Shown here: piece after piece, positions 26,382-35,687 of the stretch
Layout: each line of letters opens with the position of its first letter
Position numbering within the stretch: the first letter of the stretch is position 1
Source of the DNA: Bacteroidota bacterium
GTDB taxonomy: Bacteria > Bacteroidota > Bacteroidia > Chitinophagales > BACL12
Direction of reading: 5' to 3'
DNA length: 64,000 bases
NCBI GenBank assembly: GCA_016706255.1
Contig: JADJJZ010000006.1
Coordinates: 186,001 to 250,000, forward strand
Notes under the pieces: model-generated
What the model was told of the DNA's origin: nothing
Database searches by the model: none
What the model saw: the letters and a program-made list of their open reading frames with translations, nothing else
Made by a program: the position numbers and the translations under genes

Positions 26382-27388
26382 AAGATTATTTAAATAATAT
26401 CCGATTCGAAGATCCCTGGTTGCTGCTGTTGCTCCTGCTGGTGCCGGTTTATATTTATTATATCAGAAAAAAGAGCAAACAAAAATTTGTAACATTTCAA
26501 ATTTCATCTATTGCCGGATTTAGCGGTAAAGTTCCTGCTAAAATTAAATGGATGCGTTTATTGCCAATTTTGAGAATTAGTGCATTTGTTTTAATTGTAA
26601 TTGCTATCGCGCGCCCGCAAACCGGTTTCAGTAATAAAAAAATATCATCACAGGGAATAGATATTATGATGGCACTTGACGTTTCGCCAAGTATGTATGC
26701 CATCGATTTTAAACCCAACCGCATGGAAGCAGCAAAAGTGGCTGCTAACGAATTTATCGACAGTCGCCCCAACGACCGTATCGGATTAGTGGTGTTTGCA
26801 GGAGAAGCATTTACACAATGCCCCGCCACCCTCGATCATGAAATGCTGAAAGCTCAGGTTGAAACTGCCGATAACTGGTACTTAAAAGATGGAACAGCCA
26901 TTGGCGACGGATTATTTATGGCTGTGAATCGATTGGCAGACACTGTTAATCTGGCTACTAAAGTGATTATTTTATTAACTGACGGTGTGCGTATTGGTGG
27001 AAAATATTCGCCGGTTGATGCAGCTAATGCGGCTAAACAATTAAATATTAGGGTTTATACGATTGGCGTGGGAACAGAAGCAAATGCACCAATTCCCGTT
27101 ATCGATAAAAATGGCCGCCGCATATTTGAACTCGACCCACGCATTTCATTTGATGAGCCGATGTTAAAAGATGTTTCCAATTTAACAGGAGGACAATATT
27201 TTAAAGCGGATTCAAAAGAAAAATTATCTGAAATATATCAGCAGATTGACCAGATTGAAAAACAAAAATTTGAAGTAGATATTACCCAGCGTTACGATGA
27301 ACATTTTTTTTACTTTGCGCTGGCTGGATTAATATTAATTGTTTTAGAAATAATTTTAACTAATACCATATTCCGCTCATTAACTTAA
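26378..27388 (+). CDS. batA: BatA, VWA-domain membrane protein
   Basis: This 336-residue protein has two N-terminal membrane segments (about 13-27 and 60-78), a VWA domain with an intact MIDAS site (DVSPS, the DGTAIGDG threonine and LLTDG) and a C-terminal membrane helix (FALAGLILIVLEIIL). VWA domains with MIDAS sites bind ligands through a metal ion. The Bat proteins were named for aerotolerance in Bacteroides fragilis; the biochemical role is still unclear. It overlaps the previous gene by 4 bases and is 1 base from batB. Confidence 0.9.
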   Translation: MKDYLNNIRFEDPWLLLLLLLVPVYIYYIRKKSKQKFVTFQISSIAGFSGKVPAKIKWMRLLPILRISAFVLIVIAIARPQTGFSNKKISSQGIDIMMALDVSPSMYAIDFKPNRMEAAKVAANEFIDSRPNDRIGLVVFAGEAFTQCPATLDHEMLKAQVETADNWYLKDGTAIGDGLFMAVNRLADTVNLATKVIILLTDGVRIGGKYSPVDAANAAKQLNIRVYTIGVGTEANAPIPVIDKNGRRIFELDPRISFDEPMLKDVSNLTGGQYFKADSKEKLSEIYQQIDQIEKQKFEVDITQRYDEHFFYFALAGLILIVLEIILTNTIFRSLT

Positions 27389-27389
27389 T

Positions 27390-28433
27390 ATGCAATTCGA
27401 AAATAAAATAGCATTTTACTTTTTAGCCATTATCCCGGTTTTGGTAATGCTGTTTTATGCCTATATCAATTGGCGAAACAAAGCTATAACCCGCATGGGT
27501 GACCGCGCTTTGGTGGAGCAATTAATGCACCGCAATTCCGTTAAAAGAAAATGGATAAAATTTATGGTATTAATGGGTGCCTGTTTATTTATTATTCTCG
27601 GTCTTGCGAATTTAAGAATGGGTTCAAAAAAACAAAAAGTAAAAGGCGAAAGTGCTGAAATTATGATTTGTTTTGATGTTTCTAACAGTATGCTTGCAGA
27701 AGATGTAAAACCAAGCAGACTGGCACAAGCAAAATTATCGGCAGCACAATTAATTGAACGTTTATCATCAAACAGAATTGGTTTAATTGTTTTTGCGGGA
27801 GAAAGTTATGTGCAAATGCCACTTACTTCTGACTCACGAGCTGCTTTAATGTATTTAAATAATATTAATACCGGAACCATTACCAATCAGGGTACTGCAA
27901 TTGGCAGTGCCATTCAAACTGCACTCGATGCATTTGAAAATGGTGGCGATAAAGACAATAAAAAAGGCAAGGCAATTATCATAATTACCGATGGGGAAAG
28001 CCATGATAATAATGCTGTGGAAATGGCGCAGGAAGCCGCGGATAGGGATATTAAAATTATTACACTTGGTGTGGGCACTTCAACCGGAGCGCCAATTCCG
28101 CTGCGAAAAGGGAATGTTGTGGACGGATTTAAAAAAGACCGGCAGGGAAATGTAATTTTAACTAAACTGAATGAACCAATGTTACAAAACATGGCTACCG
28201 ATGCCAATGGATTGTATATGAATTTAAGCAGCGGTAAAAAAGTGATTGACGATGTGTACGACGAAATTGATGCGCTGGATAAAACAACCGACGACACCTA
28301 TGAGTTTACTGAATATGCAAATCATTTTCAGTTATTTCTCGGAATTGGATTATTTTTATTGACGCTTGAGTTTTTTCTGTCGGACAAAAAACCGAAGTGG
28401 CTCGAAAAAGTGAATTTATTTGATGATAAATAA
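27390..28433 (+). CDS. batB: BatB, VWA-domain membrane protein
   Basis: This 347-residue protein is a paralogue of BatA. It has membrane helices near 8-22 and 55-70, a VWA domain with MIDAS residues in DVSNS, NQGTAIGS and IITDGESHD, and a C-terminal helix (LFLGIGLFLLTLEFFL). BatB normally works alongside BatA and the TPR proteins BatC and BatE. The next gene starts 1 base after its stop codon. Confidence 0.9.
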   Translation: MQFENKIAFYFLAIIPVLVMLFYAYINWRNKAITRMGDRALVEQLMHRNSVKRKWIKFMVLMGACLFIILGLANLRMGSKKQKVKGESAEIMICFDVSNSMLAEDVKPSRLAQAKLSAAQLIERLSSNRIGLIVFAGESYVQMPLTSDSRAALMYLNNINTGTITNQGTAIGSAIQTALDAFENGGDKDNKKGKAIIIITDGESHDNNAVEMAQEAADRDIKIITLGVGTSTGAPIPLRKGNVVDGFKKDRQGNVILTKLNEPMLQNMATDANGLYMNLSSGKKVIDDVYDEIDALDKTTDDTYEFTEYANHFQLFLGIGLFLLTLEFFLSDKKPKWLEKVNLFDDK

Positions 28434-28434
28434 T

Positions 28435-29139
28435 ATGATGAAAAAGGGACTTACATTATTGCTTTTAGTTTTTGCTGCGGCTGCCGCTTTCGGGCAATCG
28501 GCAAATGCAATTATTAAAGAGGGCAACGAAAAATATAATCAGCAGGATTATTCCGGCGCGCAAAAAAGTTATGAGCAAGCCCTCGCGGAAGATCCTGAAT
28601 CGGATGCCGGAACTTATAATCTGGGTAACACCTATTATGAGCAAAAGCAATACGATGCGGCAATCGAACAATATCAGCGTGCGGCCGATCAGGCTAAAGA
28701 CCCTGAAACCAGAGCTCAGGCTTTACACAATTTGGGAAATGCTTATCTCCAACAAAAAAAATATGAAGAAAGTATTAATGCATACAAACAATCGTTGCGC
28801 AATTTACCGGATGATGCAGATACAAAATATAATCTTGCTTACGCACAAAAAATGTTGAAACAACAGCAACAAAAACAACAACAGAAACAGGATCAGCAAA
28901 AGCAGGATCAAAAAAAGCAAGAACAGCAAAAACAAGAGCAACAAAAACAACAGGACCAGAATAAGGAAAATCAGCAGCCGCAAAAAAAAGAACAACAACC
29001 CGCACAACCAAAAGAATACACGAAAGAAGAATTGGAAAGAATATTACAATCACTCAACAGCGATGATAAAAATGTGCAGAATAAAGTAAATAAACAAAAA
29101 GCACAACCCGCAGGCAGTGATTCAGAAAAGGATTGGTAA
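28435..29139 (+). CDS. batC: BatC, tetratricopeptide repeat protein
   Basis: The product has 234 residues from the ATG at 28435 (a second ATG follows at 28438). A signal peptide ends near AAFGQS. About three TPR repeats follow (for example GTYNLGNTYYEQKQYDAAIEQ), then a glutamine/lysine-rich low-complexity stretch (about 140-195). The C-terminal region carries YTKEELERILQSLNSDDKNVQ. TPR proteins mediate protein contacts; BatC should act in the periplasm with BatB and BatD. Frames upstream of 28435 are inside batB and begin with TTG. Confidence 0.87.
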   Translation: MMKKGLTLLLLVFAAAAAFGQSANAIIKEGNEKYNQQDYSGAQKSYEQALAEDPESDAGTYNLGNTYYEQKQYDAAIEQYQRAADQAKDPETRAQALHNLGNAYLQQKKYEESINAYKQSLRNLPDDADTKYNLAYAQKMLKQQQQKQQQKQDQQKQDQKKQEQQKQEQQKQQDQNKENQQPQKKEQQPAQPKEYTKEELERILQSLNSDDKNVQNKVNKQKAQPAGSDSEKDW

Positions 29140-29140
29140 C

Positions 29141-30955
29141 ATGAAAAAGTGGTTAATTGTATTAAGCAGTATATTTTTTGCGCATCACCTTGTTGCGCAG
29201 AATGTTTCTGTTGAAGCAACTGTAAGCAGTAATAAGGTTGGCCTCAGCGACAGGTTTAAATATACCATTACCATTAATAACAGTGCTGATGCAAAAGATT
29301 TCAGACCACCAACATTAAGTGATTTTATTGTTTTGGGCGGACCGAATCAAAGTATGAGCTACCAGAATATTAATGGTAAAACATCACAGCAAATTGCTTA
29401 TTCTTATGTACTTCAACCCAAAAAACTGGGAAAGTTTACAATTAATGCTGCTTATGTAAAAGTGAGCGGACAAACTTATTCTACCAAACCAATAACTATT
29501 GAAGTAATTGATAAACCGACTTCAACAGGAAATACACCTGCACAAACCAATCAGAAATCACAAGACCCGCAAAGCAGCAGTAATGGCGATATTGAAAGTT
29601 ATGTGAAAGAAAATGTTTTTATAAAAACTGAAGTGAGCGACATGGAAGTGTATAAAGGCGAAAATATTGCTGTTACACTTAAAATGTATGTTGCTGATAA
29701 AGGTGATATTATTGGTCCACGCGGATTTCAAAATATTATTACGCCTAAATACGATGGGTTTTACGCTGATGAAATTGATTTACCCGATCAGCAATTAAAA
29801 ACGGAAACAATAAATGGTGTGCGCTATCAGGTTTCCATTATTAAAAAAACAATGCTCACACCACAACGTTCCGGAACCTTAGAGGTTGACCCACTTTCAA
29901 TTGATGCAATTTTTGCGGTTTTATTACGCAATCAGTCACGCAATTTTAATCCGTTTGCAACAAATGCCAAACAGGTTTTGGTAAATATTAAATCGAATAC
30001 GGTAAAAATTAAAGTAAATGAACTTCCACCAAATACCCCCTCCGATTTTAATGGCGCCGTTGGAAAGTTCACGATGAAAACGCAAATAAATGCCACAGAA
30101 ACAAAAACAGATGAACCTTTAACCTATCGCATAGCAATTACGGGTACAGGCAATCTCGAATTATTCAGCGCTCCTGAATTAAACCTGCCTCCGGGATGGG
30201 AAACCTATGAACCAAAAATTACTACGGCATCCGGCACAAAAACATTTGAATATTTATTAATTCCCCGCTCACCGGGCGATTTTACCATTCCGTCGTACAC
30301 ATGGTCATACCTTGAACCGGCAACCAATAAATATGTATCACTAGCTTCAGAAGCCTATAATGTGAAAGTGGAAGCTGGCCCCGGCTACAATCCTTCAACA
30401 GGAAATTACGCTACAAAAAAAGAGGAACTGGAAGCATTGGCAAATGATATTCGTTTTATTAATAAACACAATCCCACTTACTTTTCCGAACGACCCGATT
30501 TTGCGGGTAGTATCGGTTTTTATTGCCTGTTTTTATTGCCCATTATTTCCGGCGCAGGATTATTTGTGTACACATACAATCAGAAACGCAAAAACAGCGA
30601 TGTGGTGAGTTTGCGTATAAATAACGCAAATGCCAATGCAAAAAAGCGACTCGCAAAAGCAGAAACCTATGCTGCTGCAAATAACAGCCGCGATTTTTTT
30701 GATGAAACAATAAAAGCGTTGTGGGGATATTTAAGCGATAAACTGCTAATTAATAAAAGTGAATTGTCGAAAGAAAATGTTGAACAGGTACTAAGTAAAA
30801 GAAATGTTTCAGCAACTACATCTGCAACCTTAATTAATTTATTAAACGATTGTGAGATGTCATTATACGCACCTGCTGTTAGTTCAGGCTCTTTGCAACA
30901 AATATATACGCAGGCTGTTGATTTAATTACAAAACTGGAAAACGAAATCAAATGA
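29141..30955 (+). CDS. batD: BatD, oxygen-tolerance membrane protein
   Basis: From the ATG at 29141, 1 base after the batC stop, the product has 604 residues. It carries a signal peptide (HHLVAQ), several periplasmic beta-sandwich domains, one transmembrane helix (GFYCLFLLPIISGAGLFVYTY, near 465-485) and a cytoplasmic helical domain. The N-terminal VSVEATVSSNKVGLSDRFKYTITI and YKGENIAVTLKMYV blocks are typical of BatD. A GTG start at 29117 would overlap batC and lengthen the signal peptide, so it is rejected. Confidence 0.9.
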   Translation: MKKWLIVLSSIFFAHHLVAQNVSVEATVSSNKVGLSDRFKYTITINNSADAKDFRPPTLSDFIVLGGPNQSMSYQNINGKTSQQIAYSYVLQPKKLGKFTINAAYVKVSGQTYSTKPITIEVIDKPTSTGNTPAQTNQKSQDPQSSSNGDIESYVKENVFIKTEVSDMEVYKGENIAVTLKMYVADKGDIIGPRGFQNIITPKYDGFYADEIDLPDQQLKTETINGVRYQVSIIKKTMLTPQRSGTLEVDPLSIDAIFAVLLRNQSRNFNPFATNAKQVLVNIKSNTVKIKVNELPPNTPSDFNGAVGKFTMKTQINATETKTDEPLTYRIAITGTGNLELFSAPELNLPPGWETYEPKITTASGTKTFEYLLIPRSPGDFTIPSYTWSYLEPATNKYVSLASEAYNVKVEAGPGYNPSTGNYATKKEELEALANDIRFINKHNPTYFSERPDFAGSIGFYCLFLLPIISGAGLFVYTYNQKRKNSDVVSLRINNANANAKKRLAKAETYAAANNSRDFFDETIKALWGYLSDKLLINKSELSKENVEQVLSKRNVSATTSATLINLLNDCEMSLYAPAVSSGSLQQIYTQAVDLITKLENEIK

Positions 30956-31764
30956 AAAAGGGATTGTGGTTAATCATTTTTGTAATAACATTAAATAGTG
31001 TACGCGCTGAAGAAACTGCCGATACCATTTCAGTTGCCACAGCTATTGATACAACAACATTTGTATATGGTAATGTGATGTATGAAAATAACAGTTACGC
31101 TACTGCCATTCGTGTATATCAAAATCTGATTGATCAAAACGGACCTTCCGATGAAATATATTATAACCTCGGTAATTGTTATTATAAAACAAATGAAATA
31201 GGCAAGGCGGTTTTAAATTATGAGCGGGCTTTGTATTTAAATCCCGGTAATGAAGACGCAGCCTATAATCTGGAATTATCGTACCGCCGTATTCGCGATG
31301 AAATTGACCCGATTCCACAATCTATTTTTGCTGTATGGTGGTCCGATTTTACTCATATTTTTACTGCACATACCTGGAGTTTTCTTGCAATAACATTTAT
31401 TTGGATTGCACTACTCGGTTTTGCATTATATCGGATAAACCGCTTTAAAAAATATCAGCGCCCGGGCTTTTTCGTTTTTGTGTTCGGTTTGTTTTTCGGA
31501 TTAATCTGTTTAATTGGAGCAGTGGGCAGAAATACTTATGACCGTGATTATCAATTCGCCATTGTAATGTCACCAAGTGCTATTCTCAAAAGTGAACCTT
31601 CAGAAAACAGCACGAATTTATTTTTACTACACGAAGGATTAAAATTGAAATTGTTAAGCAGCGACAACGACTGGTCGGAAGTTAAAATTCCAAATGGAGA
31701 TATTGGCTGGATTAAATCTGAGGAAATTACTGCTGTAGATCCATTTACCCACGGAAAAAAATAG
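30952..31764 (+). CDS. batE: BatE, TPR protein with bacterial SH3 domain
   Basis: This 270-residue protein has a signal peptide (NSVRAEE), two to three TPR motifs (about 40-110), two membrane helices (about 140-160 and 176-194) and a C-terminal SH3b-like domain with LLSSDNDWSEVKIPNGDIGWI. This is the usual BatE layout. It overlaps batD by 4 bases (ATGA) and closes the operon. Its last 20 bases overlap the convergent membrane-protein gene on the other strand, and no hairpin terminator is seen. Confidence 0.87.
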   Translation: MKKGLWLIIFVITLNSVRAEETADTISVATAIDTTTFVYGNVMYENNSYATAIRVYQNLIDQNGPSDEIYYNLGNCYYKTNEIGKAVLNYERALYLNPGNEDAAYNLELSYRRIRDEIDPIPQSIFAVWWSDFTHIFTAHTWSFLAITFIWIALLGFALYRINRFKKYQRPGFFVFVFGLFFGLICLIGAVGRNTYDRDYQFAIVMSPSAILKSEPSENSTNLFLLHEGLKLKLLSSDNDWSEVKIPNGDIGWIKSEEITAVDPFTHGKK

Positions 31765-32362
31765 CAGCAATCATAAAGCTCACAAAGCCGGTCATGTAAC
31801 CAAGATATACTTCGCGTTCAGTATGTGCTTTTAATGCAAGTCGGGCAGCACCTACACATCCGGCACAAACAATTGTGATTAAGAAAAGTGGCAACACATT
31901 TACGTATGAATAGGGTAATAATATCATAATAACTGCAATCATACCACCGGCTCCGGTTGCGTGCATACTTACTTTCGTAAATAAGATATTAATCATAAAA
32001 TCAACAAACACGGCAATTGTTGAACCTAAAAGAATAAATGTTATCTGCGGATTAAATCCTTCTCGCAAAAAAACCACATAAGCCCAAATATAAAAGAAAC
32101 CGGCAGCGATATAAGGAATAATTCTATCCTGCCTGTCGAACATATTTACCGATTTAATAAATTTTAAAGCTGATAAAAGTCCGATGGTAAAAGCCGGAAA
32201 AAAGAACGTTAACAGGGCAATACGAATTACCGTTAACATGTATGAAGGGCTGTCAGGAAAATAAAACGGATTGGTATAAATTACATAAAACGTTCCATAA
32301 AGCGGCAACAACAGTGGCAGAAATAAAATCGAAAAAAAATGCCCGAATATTTTTTTTATCAT
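31745..32362 (-). CDS. PAP2-like polytopic membrane protein
   Basis: This 205-residue protein has about six hydrophobic segments. KVSMHATGAGGMIAVI and GAARLALKAHTEREVYLGYMTGF resemble the two active-site regions of PAP2-type membrane phosphatases, where SGH and SRxxxxxHxxxD are expected. Only part of that set is present, so phosphatase activity is uncertain. The gene starts inside the stop of rpoN (ATGA overlap), so it is co-transcribed with rpoN, and its 3' end overlaps batE by 20 bases. Confidence 0.6.
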   Translation of the reverse strand: MIKKIFGHFFSILFLPLLLPLYGTFYVIYTNPFYFPDSPSYMLTVIRIALLTFFFPAFTIGLLSALKFIKSVNMFDRQDRIIPYIAAGFFYIWAYVVFLREGFNPQITFILLGSTIAVFVDFMINILFTKVSMHATGAGGMIAVIMILLPYSYVNVLPLFLITIVCAGCVGAARLALKAHTEREVYLGYMTGFVSFMIAAIFFRG

Positions 32363-33846
32363 AATTCTCTTCTTAAACGCGCAACGGAGATATCTAATTG
32401 CTCACGATATTTTGCAACGGTTCTTCTGGCAATATTATATCCGCGTTTACGAAGGTCTTCCATCAGTTCCTGATCGCTCAGTGGTGATTTTTTATCTTCG
32501 TTTTCAATTAATTCGGATAAAATCTTTTTCACTTCACGGGTAGAAACCTCTTCACCGGTATCGGTAGACAACGATTCGCTGAAAAAATATTTTAATGAAT
32601 AAGTGCCAAATTCGGTTTGAACATATTTACTGTTTGCCACGCGGCTTACGGTAGATATATCCAGATTTGTTTTTTCAGCAATATCTTTTAAAATCATCGG
32701 CTTCATGGTAGTTTCGTCGCCGGTAAGGAAAAAATCATATTGATGCAACATGATTTCATACATGGTAGACCACAGCGTTTGCTGACGTTGTTTTATGGCA
32801 TCAATAAACCATTTTGCCGCATCAATTTTTTGTTTGATGAACATGATGGCTTCTTTCTGTTTTTTATCTTTTGATGAACTGTTTTTATAATCCACCATCA
32901 TATCTCTGAAATCGCGACTCACACGAAGTTCAGGTGCATTACGCGAATTGAGTTTTAATTCAAGGTCGCCGTTTACATTTACAATTGTAAAATCGGGAAT
33001 AATGTATTGATATAAATTCGTGCCGTCTTCTTTTGCACTTCCGCCCGGTTTCGGATTTAATTTGGTGATTTCCGCAATTACCGGTTTTAAAACATCATCT
33101 TCAACTTTTAAATGACGTGCTAATTTATCGTAATGTTTTTTCGTAAACTCATCAAAATAATTTTCAATAATATTAATGGCGAGTTTAATATGTTTTGTTT
33201 GTGTTTTTCTTTCCAGTTGTAATAATAAACATTCACGCAAATCGCGCGCACCAACGCCCGGCGGGTCAAAGCCCTGAATTAAATCCAGCAATTCAATAAT
33301 TTCTGGTTCTTCCGTCATTACGTTTTGCGAAAATGCCAGGTCGTCAACAATGGCCGAAATTTCTCTGCGTAAATAACCATCATCATCAATGCTGCCAATA
33401 ATTTGTTCAGCTATTTTATGATAACGTTCATCCAGTTCACACATGCCTAACTGCTTGGTCAGGTTTTCATGAAATGTATCGCTTACGGCGTATGGAACGG
33501 TTTTATTATCATCGTCATCATCACCATAATTATCGTCACGAGTTTTGTAATCGGCTACATCATCATCGTTGATATAATCGTCAAGATCCAGTTCATCACT
33601 GCTGTTTGACTCTTCACTTTCGCCGCTGTTTTCTTCCTGATTACCTTCTTCTTCTCTAAAAATTTCTTCCGTGCTGGTAAGTTCTTCTTCCCCGGTATCA
33701 CCCTCTTCCAAAGCCGGATTCGCCTCAAGTTCTTCCTTAATGCGTTGCTCCAACTGGTCGGTTGGCACCTGCAGCAATTTCATGAGCTGAATCTGCTGTG
33801 GCGATAGCTTTTGTAATAATTTCTGACTTAAACGCTGGTTTAACAT
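32359..33846 (-). CDS. rpoN: RNA polymerase sigma-54 factor
   Basis: The product has 495 residues. It shows the N-terminal glutamine-rich activator-contact region (QRLSQKLLQKLSPQQIQLMKLLQ), an acidic region II (about 45-125), the core-binding domain with FDPPGVGARDLRECLLLQL, the helix-turn-helix region and the RpoN box ARRTVAKYRE (473-482). Sigma-54 directs transcription that depends on enhancer-binding ATPases. None of its activators lies in the window. TAAATTTG at 33876-33869 is a possible -7 element. Confidence 0.95.
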   Translation of the reverse strand: MLNQRLSQKLLQKLSPQQIQLMKLLQVPTDQLEQRIKEELEANPALEEGDTGEEELTSTEEIFREEEGNQEENSGESEESNSSDELDLDDYINDDDVADYKTRDDNYGDDDDDNKTVPYAVSDTFHENLTKQLGMCELDERYHKIAEQIIGSIDDDGYLRREISAIVDDLAFSQNVMTEEPEIIELLDLIQGFDPPGVGARDLRECLLLQLERKTQTKHIKLAINIIENYFDEFTKKHYDKLARHLKVEDDVLKPVIAEITKLNPKPGGSAKEDGTNLYQYIIPDFTIVNVNGDLELKLNSRNAPELRVSRDFRDMMVDYKNSSSKDKKQKEAIMFIKQKIDAAKWFIDAIKQRQQTLWSTMYEIMLHQYDFFLTGDETTMKPMILKDIAEKTNLDISTVSRVANSKYVQTEFGTYSLKYFFSESLSTDTGEEVSTREVKKILSELIENEDKKSPLSDQELMEDLRKRGYNIARRTVAKYREQLDISVARLRREL

Positions 33847-33868
33847 GATTGTCGTACAGTTCCTGCGC

Positions 33869-33876
33869 CAAATTTA
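33869..33876 (-). promoter_or_regulatory. -7 promoter element of rpoN
   Basis: TAAATTTG on the minus strand is an exact TAnnTTTG match, 22 bases before the rpoN ATG. The -33 position is not convincing. Confidence 0.45.
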
Positions 33877-33978
33877 AGCCGAAATTATTTGTGACAGGAA
33901 TAAATTTACTATTGTGTGGTAAGTTTTTATTTATTAATGAAAACACCAACAGGGGTGGATTTCACGGAAAATTCATTG

Positions 33979-33986
33979 TAATTTTG
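33979..33986 (+). promoter_or_regulatory. -7 promoter element of asnS
   Basis: TAATTTTG matches TAnnTTTG and lies 20 bases before the asnS ATG. The -33 region has no clear TTG. Confidence 0.45.
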
Positions 33987-34006
33987 CACCCTTAATCTTT
34001 TTTAGC

Positions 34007-35542
34007 ATGCGAATTGAAAAATTTCAATACATCAGAGAATTCAGTCAGTATGAAAACCGTGAAGTAACCATCAAAGGGTGGGTGAGTAATAAACGCGACA
34101 GCAAAGGACTTGTATTTTTAGTAATGCGCGATGGCAGCGGGTTTACACAATGTGTGGCCGACGCCGCAAAATTGAGCGCCGAACAGTTTGAGGCTGCAAA
34201 ACGCCTTACCATGGAAAGTTCTGTAACCCTTACAGGAACTGTGGTTAAAGATGAACGCCAGATTGGTGGTTACGAAATGCAAATTTCCAATATCGAAATA
34301 ATTCAGGTTGCAGATGAATACCCGATTTCAAAAAAAGAACACGGTGTTGAATTTTTAGTAGACAACCGTCACCTCTGGCTGAGAAGTAAAAAACAGTGGG
34401 CGATGATGCGCGTCCGTAATCGCGTAATTTTTGCGATTCACAACTTTTTTCAGCAAAACGATTTTCTGCAAATGGATGCGCCGATTTTTACCGGCAACGC
34501 CTGCGAAGGCACATCAACTTTGTTTGAAACCGACTTTTATGGCCGTCCCGCTTATTTAAGTCAAAGTGGTCAGTTATATGGTGAAGCACTGGCATTTGCA
34601 CACGGCAAAATTTATACGTTCGGACCAACATTCCGCGCCGAAAAATCAAAAACCCGTCGTCACTTGTCTGAATTCTGGATGATAGAACCCGAAATGGCGT
34701 TTTATAATCTGGACATGAACATGGACCTGATCGAGCAATTTTTAAAATTTGTGGTGGCAGATGTTACTGAGTTTTGTAAAGAAGAACTCACCATTTTAGA
34801 GCGCAATACCGATTTTCTGCAAAATGCAATTAAAATGCAGTTTCCAAGAATTCATTACGATGATGCAGTGGCCATTATTCGCGGTGAAAAAGATGTAGAT
34901 GGAAAAAACAGTATTGTAACGCTGGAAAATGATTTGAAAGAATTAAATGAAAAAATTGCCGGCTTACAAAATGAAATTACCGAACGCGAAAATAAAATTG
35001 CTTCCGGTGCTTTAAAAGCAGGTGAAATTAATTTTAATAAAAACAAAATCGATACACTTAAAAACGAAATAAAAGACTTGCAGGAAAAAGCAGATAATAT
35101 TCCACAATGGTTAAATTCTGCAAGAAATTTTGTGCACGGCAACGACTTTGGTGGTAGCGATGAAACAGTTTTGACACGTTTATTCGCCTGCCCAATCATG
35201 GTGTACAACTGGCCTGCAGCCGTTAAGGCATTTTATATGAAGCGCGACCCGAACGATCCGCGTTATGTAAAAGGTGTTGACGTTTTAGCACCTGAAGGTT
35301 ATGGTGAAATAGTTGGTGGTGCCGAACGTGAAGACAATTATGAAATGTTGCTCGAGCGTATTAAACATGAACAATTACCGGTGGAAGCATTCGACTGGTA
35401 TTTAGATTTACGCAAATACGGAACCGTTCCGCACGCAGGTTTTGGATTAGGTTTAGAACGTATGGTGTTATGGATCAGCGGCGCAACACATATCCGCGAA
35501 GCAATTCCTTTCCCACGTTTTTACGGTCGCCTCGAACCATAA
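34007..35542 (+). CDS. asnS: asparaginyl-tRNA synthetase
   Basis: This 511-residue class IIb synthetase joins asparagine to tRNA-Asn. It has an OB-fold anticodon-binding domain (about 15-110), then the catalytic core with motif 2 (FGPTFRAEKSKTRRHLSEFWMIE) and motif 3 (GFGLGLERMVLWISG). Residues about 300-368 are a charged coiled-coil insertion (LENDLKELNEKIAGLQNEI onward) inside the core, absent from the E. coli enzyme, which has about 466 residues; I recall such an insert from other Bacteroidetes enzymes. It is transcribed divergently from rpoN. Confidence 0.95.
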   Translation: MRIEKFQYIREFSQYENREVTIKGWVSNKRDSKGLVFLVMRDGSGFTQCVADAAKLSAEQFEAAKRLTMESSVTLTGTVVKDERQIGGYEMQISNIEIIQVADEYPISKKEHGVEFLVDNRHLWLRSKKQWAMMRVRNRVIFAIHNFFQQNDFLQMDAPIFTGNACEGTSTLFETDFYGRPAYLSQSGQLYGEALAFAHGKIYTFGPTFRAEKSKTRRHLSEFWMIEPEMAFYNLDMNMDLIEQFLKFVVADVTEFCKEELTILERNTDFLQNAIKMQFPRIHYDDAVAIIRGEKDVDGKNSIVTLENDLKELNEKIAGLQNEITERENKIASGALKAGEINFNKNKIDTLKNEIKDLQEKADNIPQWLNSARNFVHGNDFGGSDETVLTRLFACPIMVYNWPAAVKAFYMKRDPNDPRYVKGVDVLAPEGYGEIVGGAEREDNYEMLLERIKHEQLPVEAFDWYLDLRKYGTVPHAGFGLGLERMVLWISGATHIREAIPFPRFYGRLEP

Positions 35543-35687
35543 TCAAATAAAGGGATTTATCATTGTATAAGCAAGTACGGGCGAATCAACATTCACCCGG
35601 CTTAGCATGCCTTTTTTATCGATATATCCTATCGACAAAATCCCATTCCCCAATATTCATTATACTTGCATTGCAAAAACCGCCACA

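Noticed and set aside
28775..29053. Val/Leu/Phe-rich minus-strand frames inside batC
   Set aside because: Antisense of the Gln/Lys-rich region of batC.
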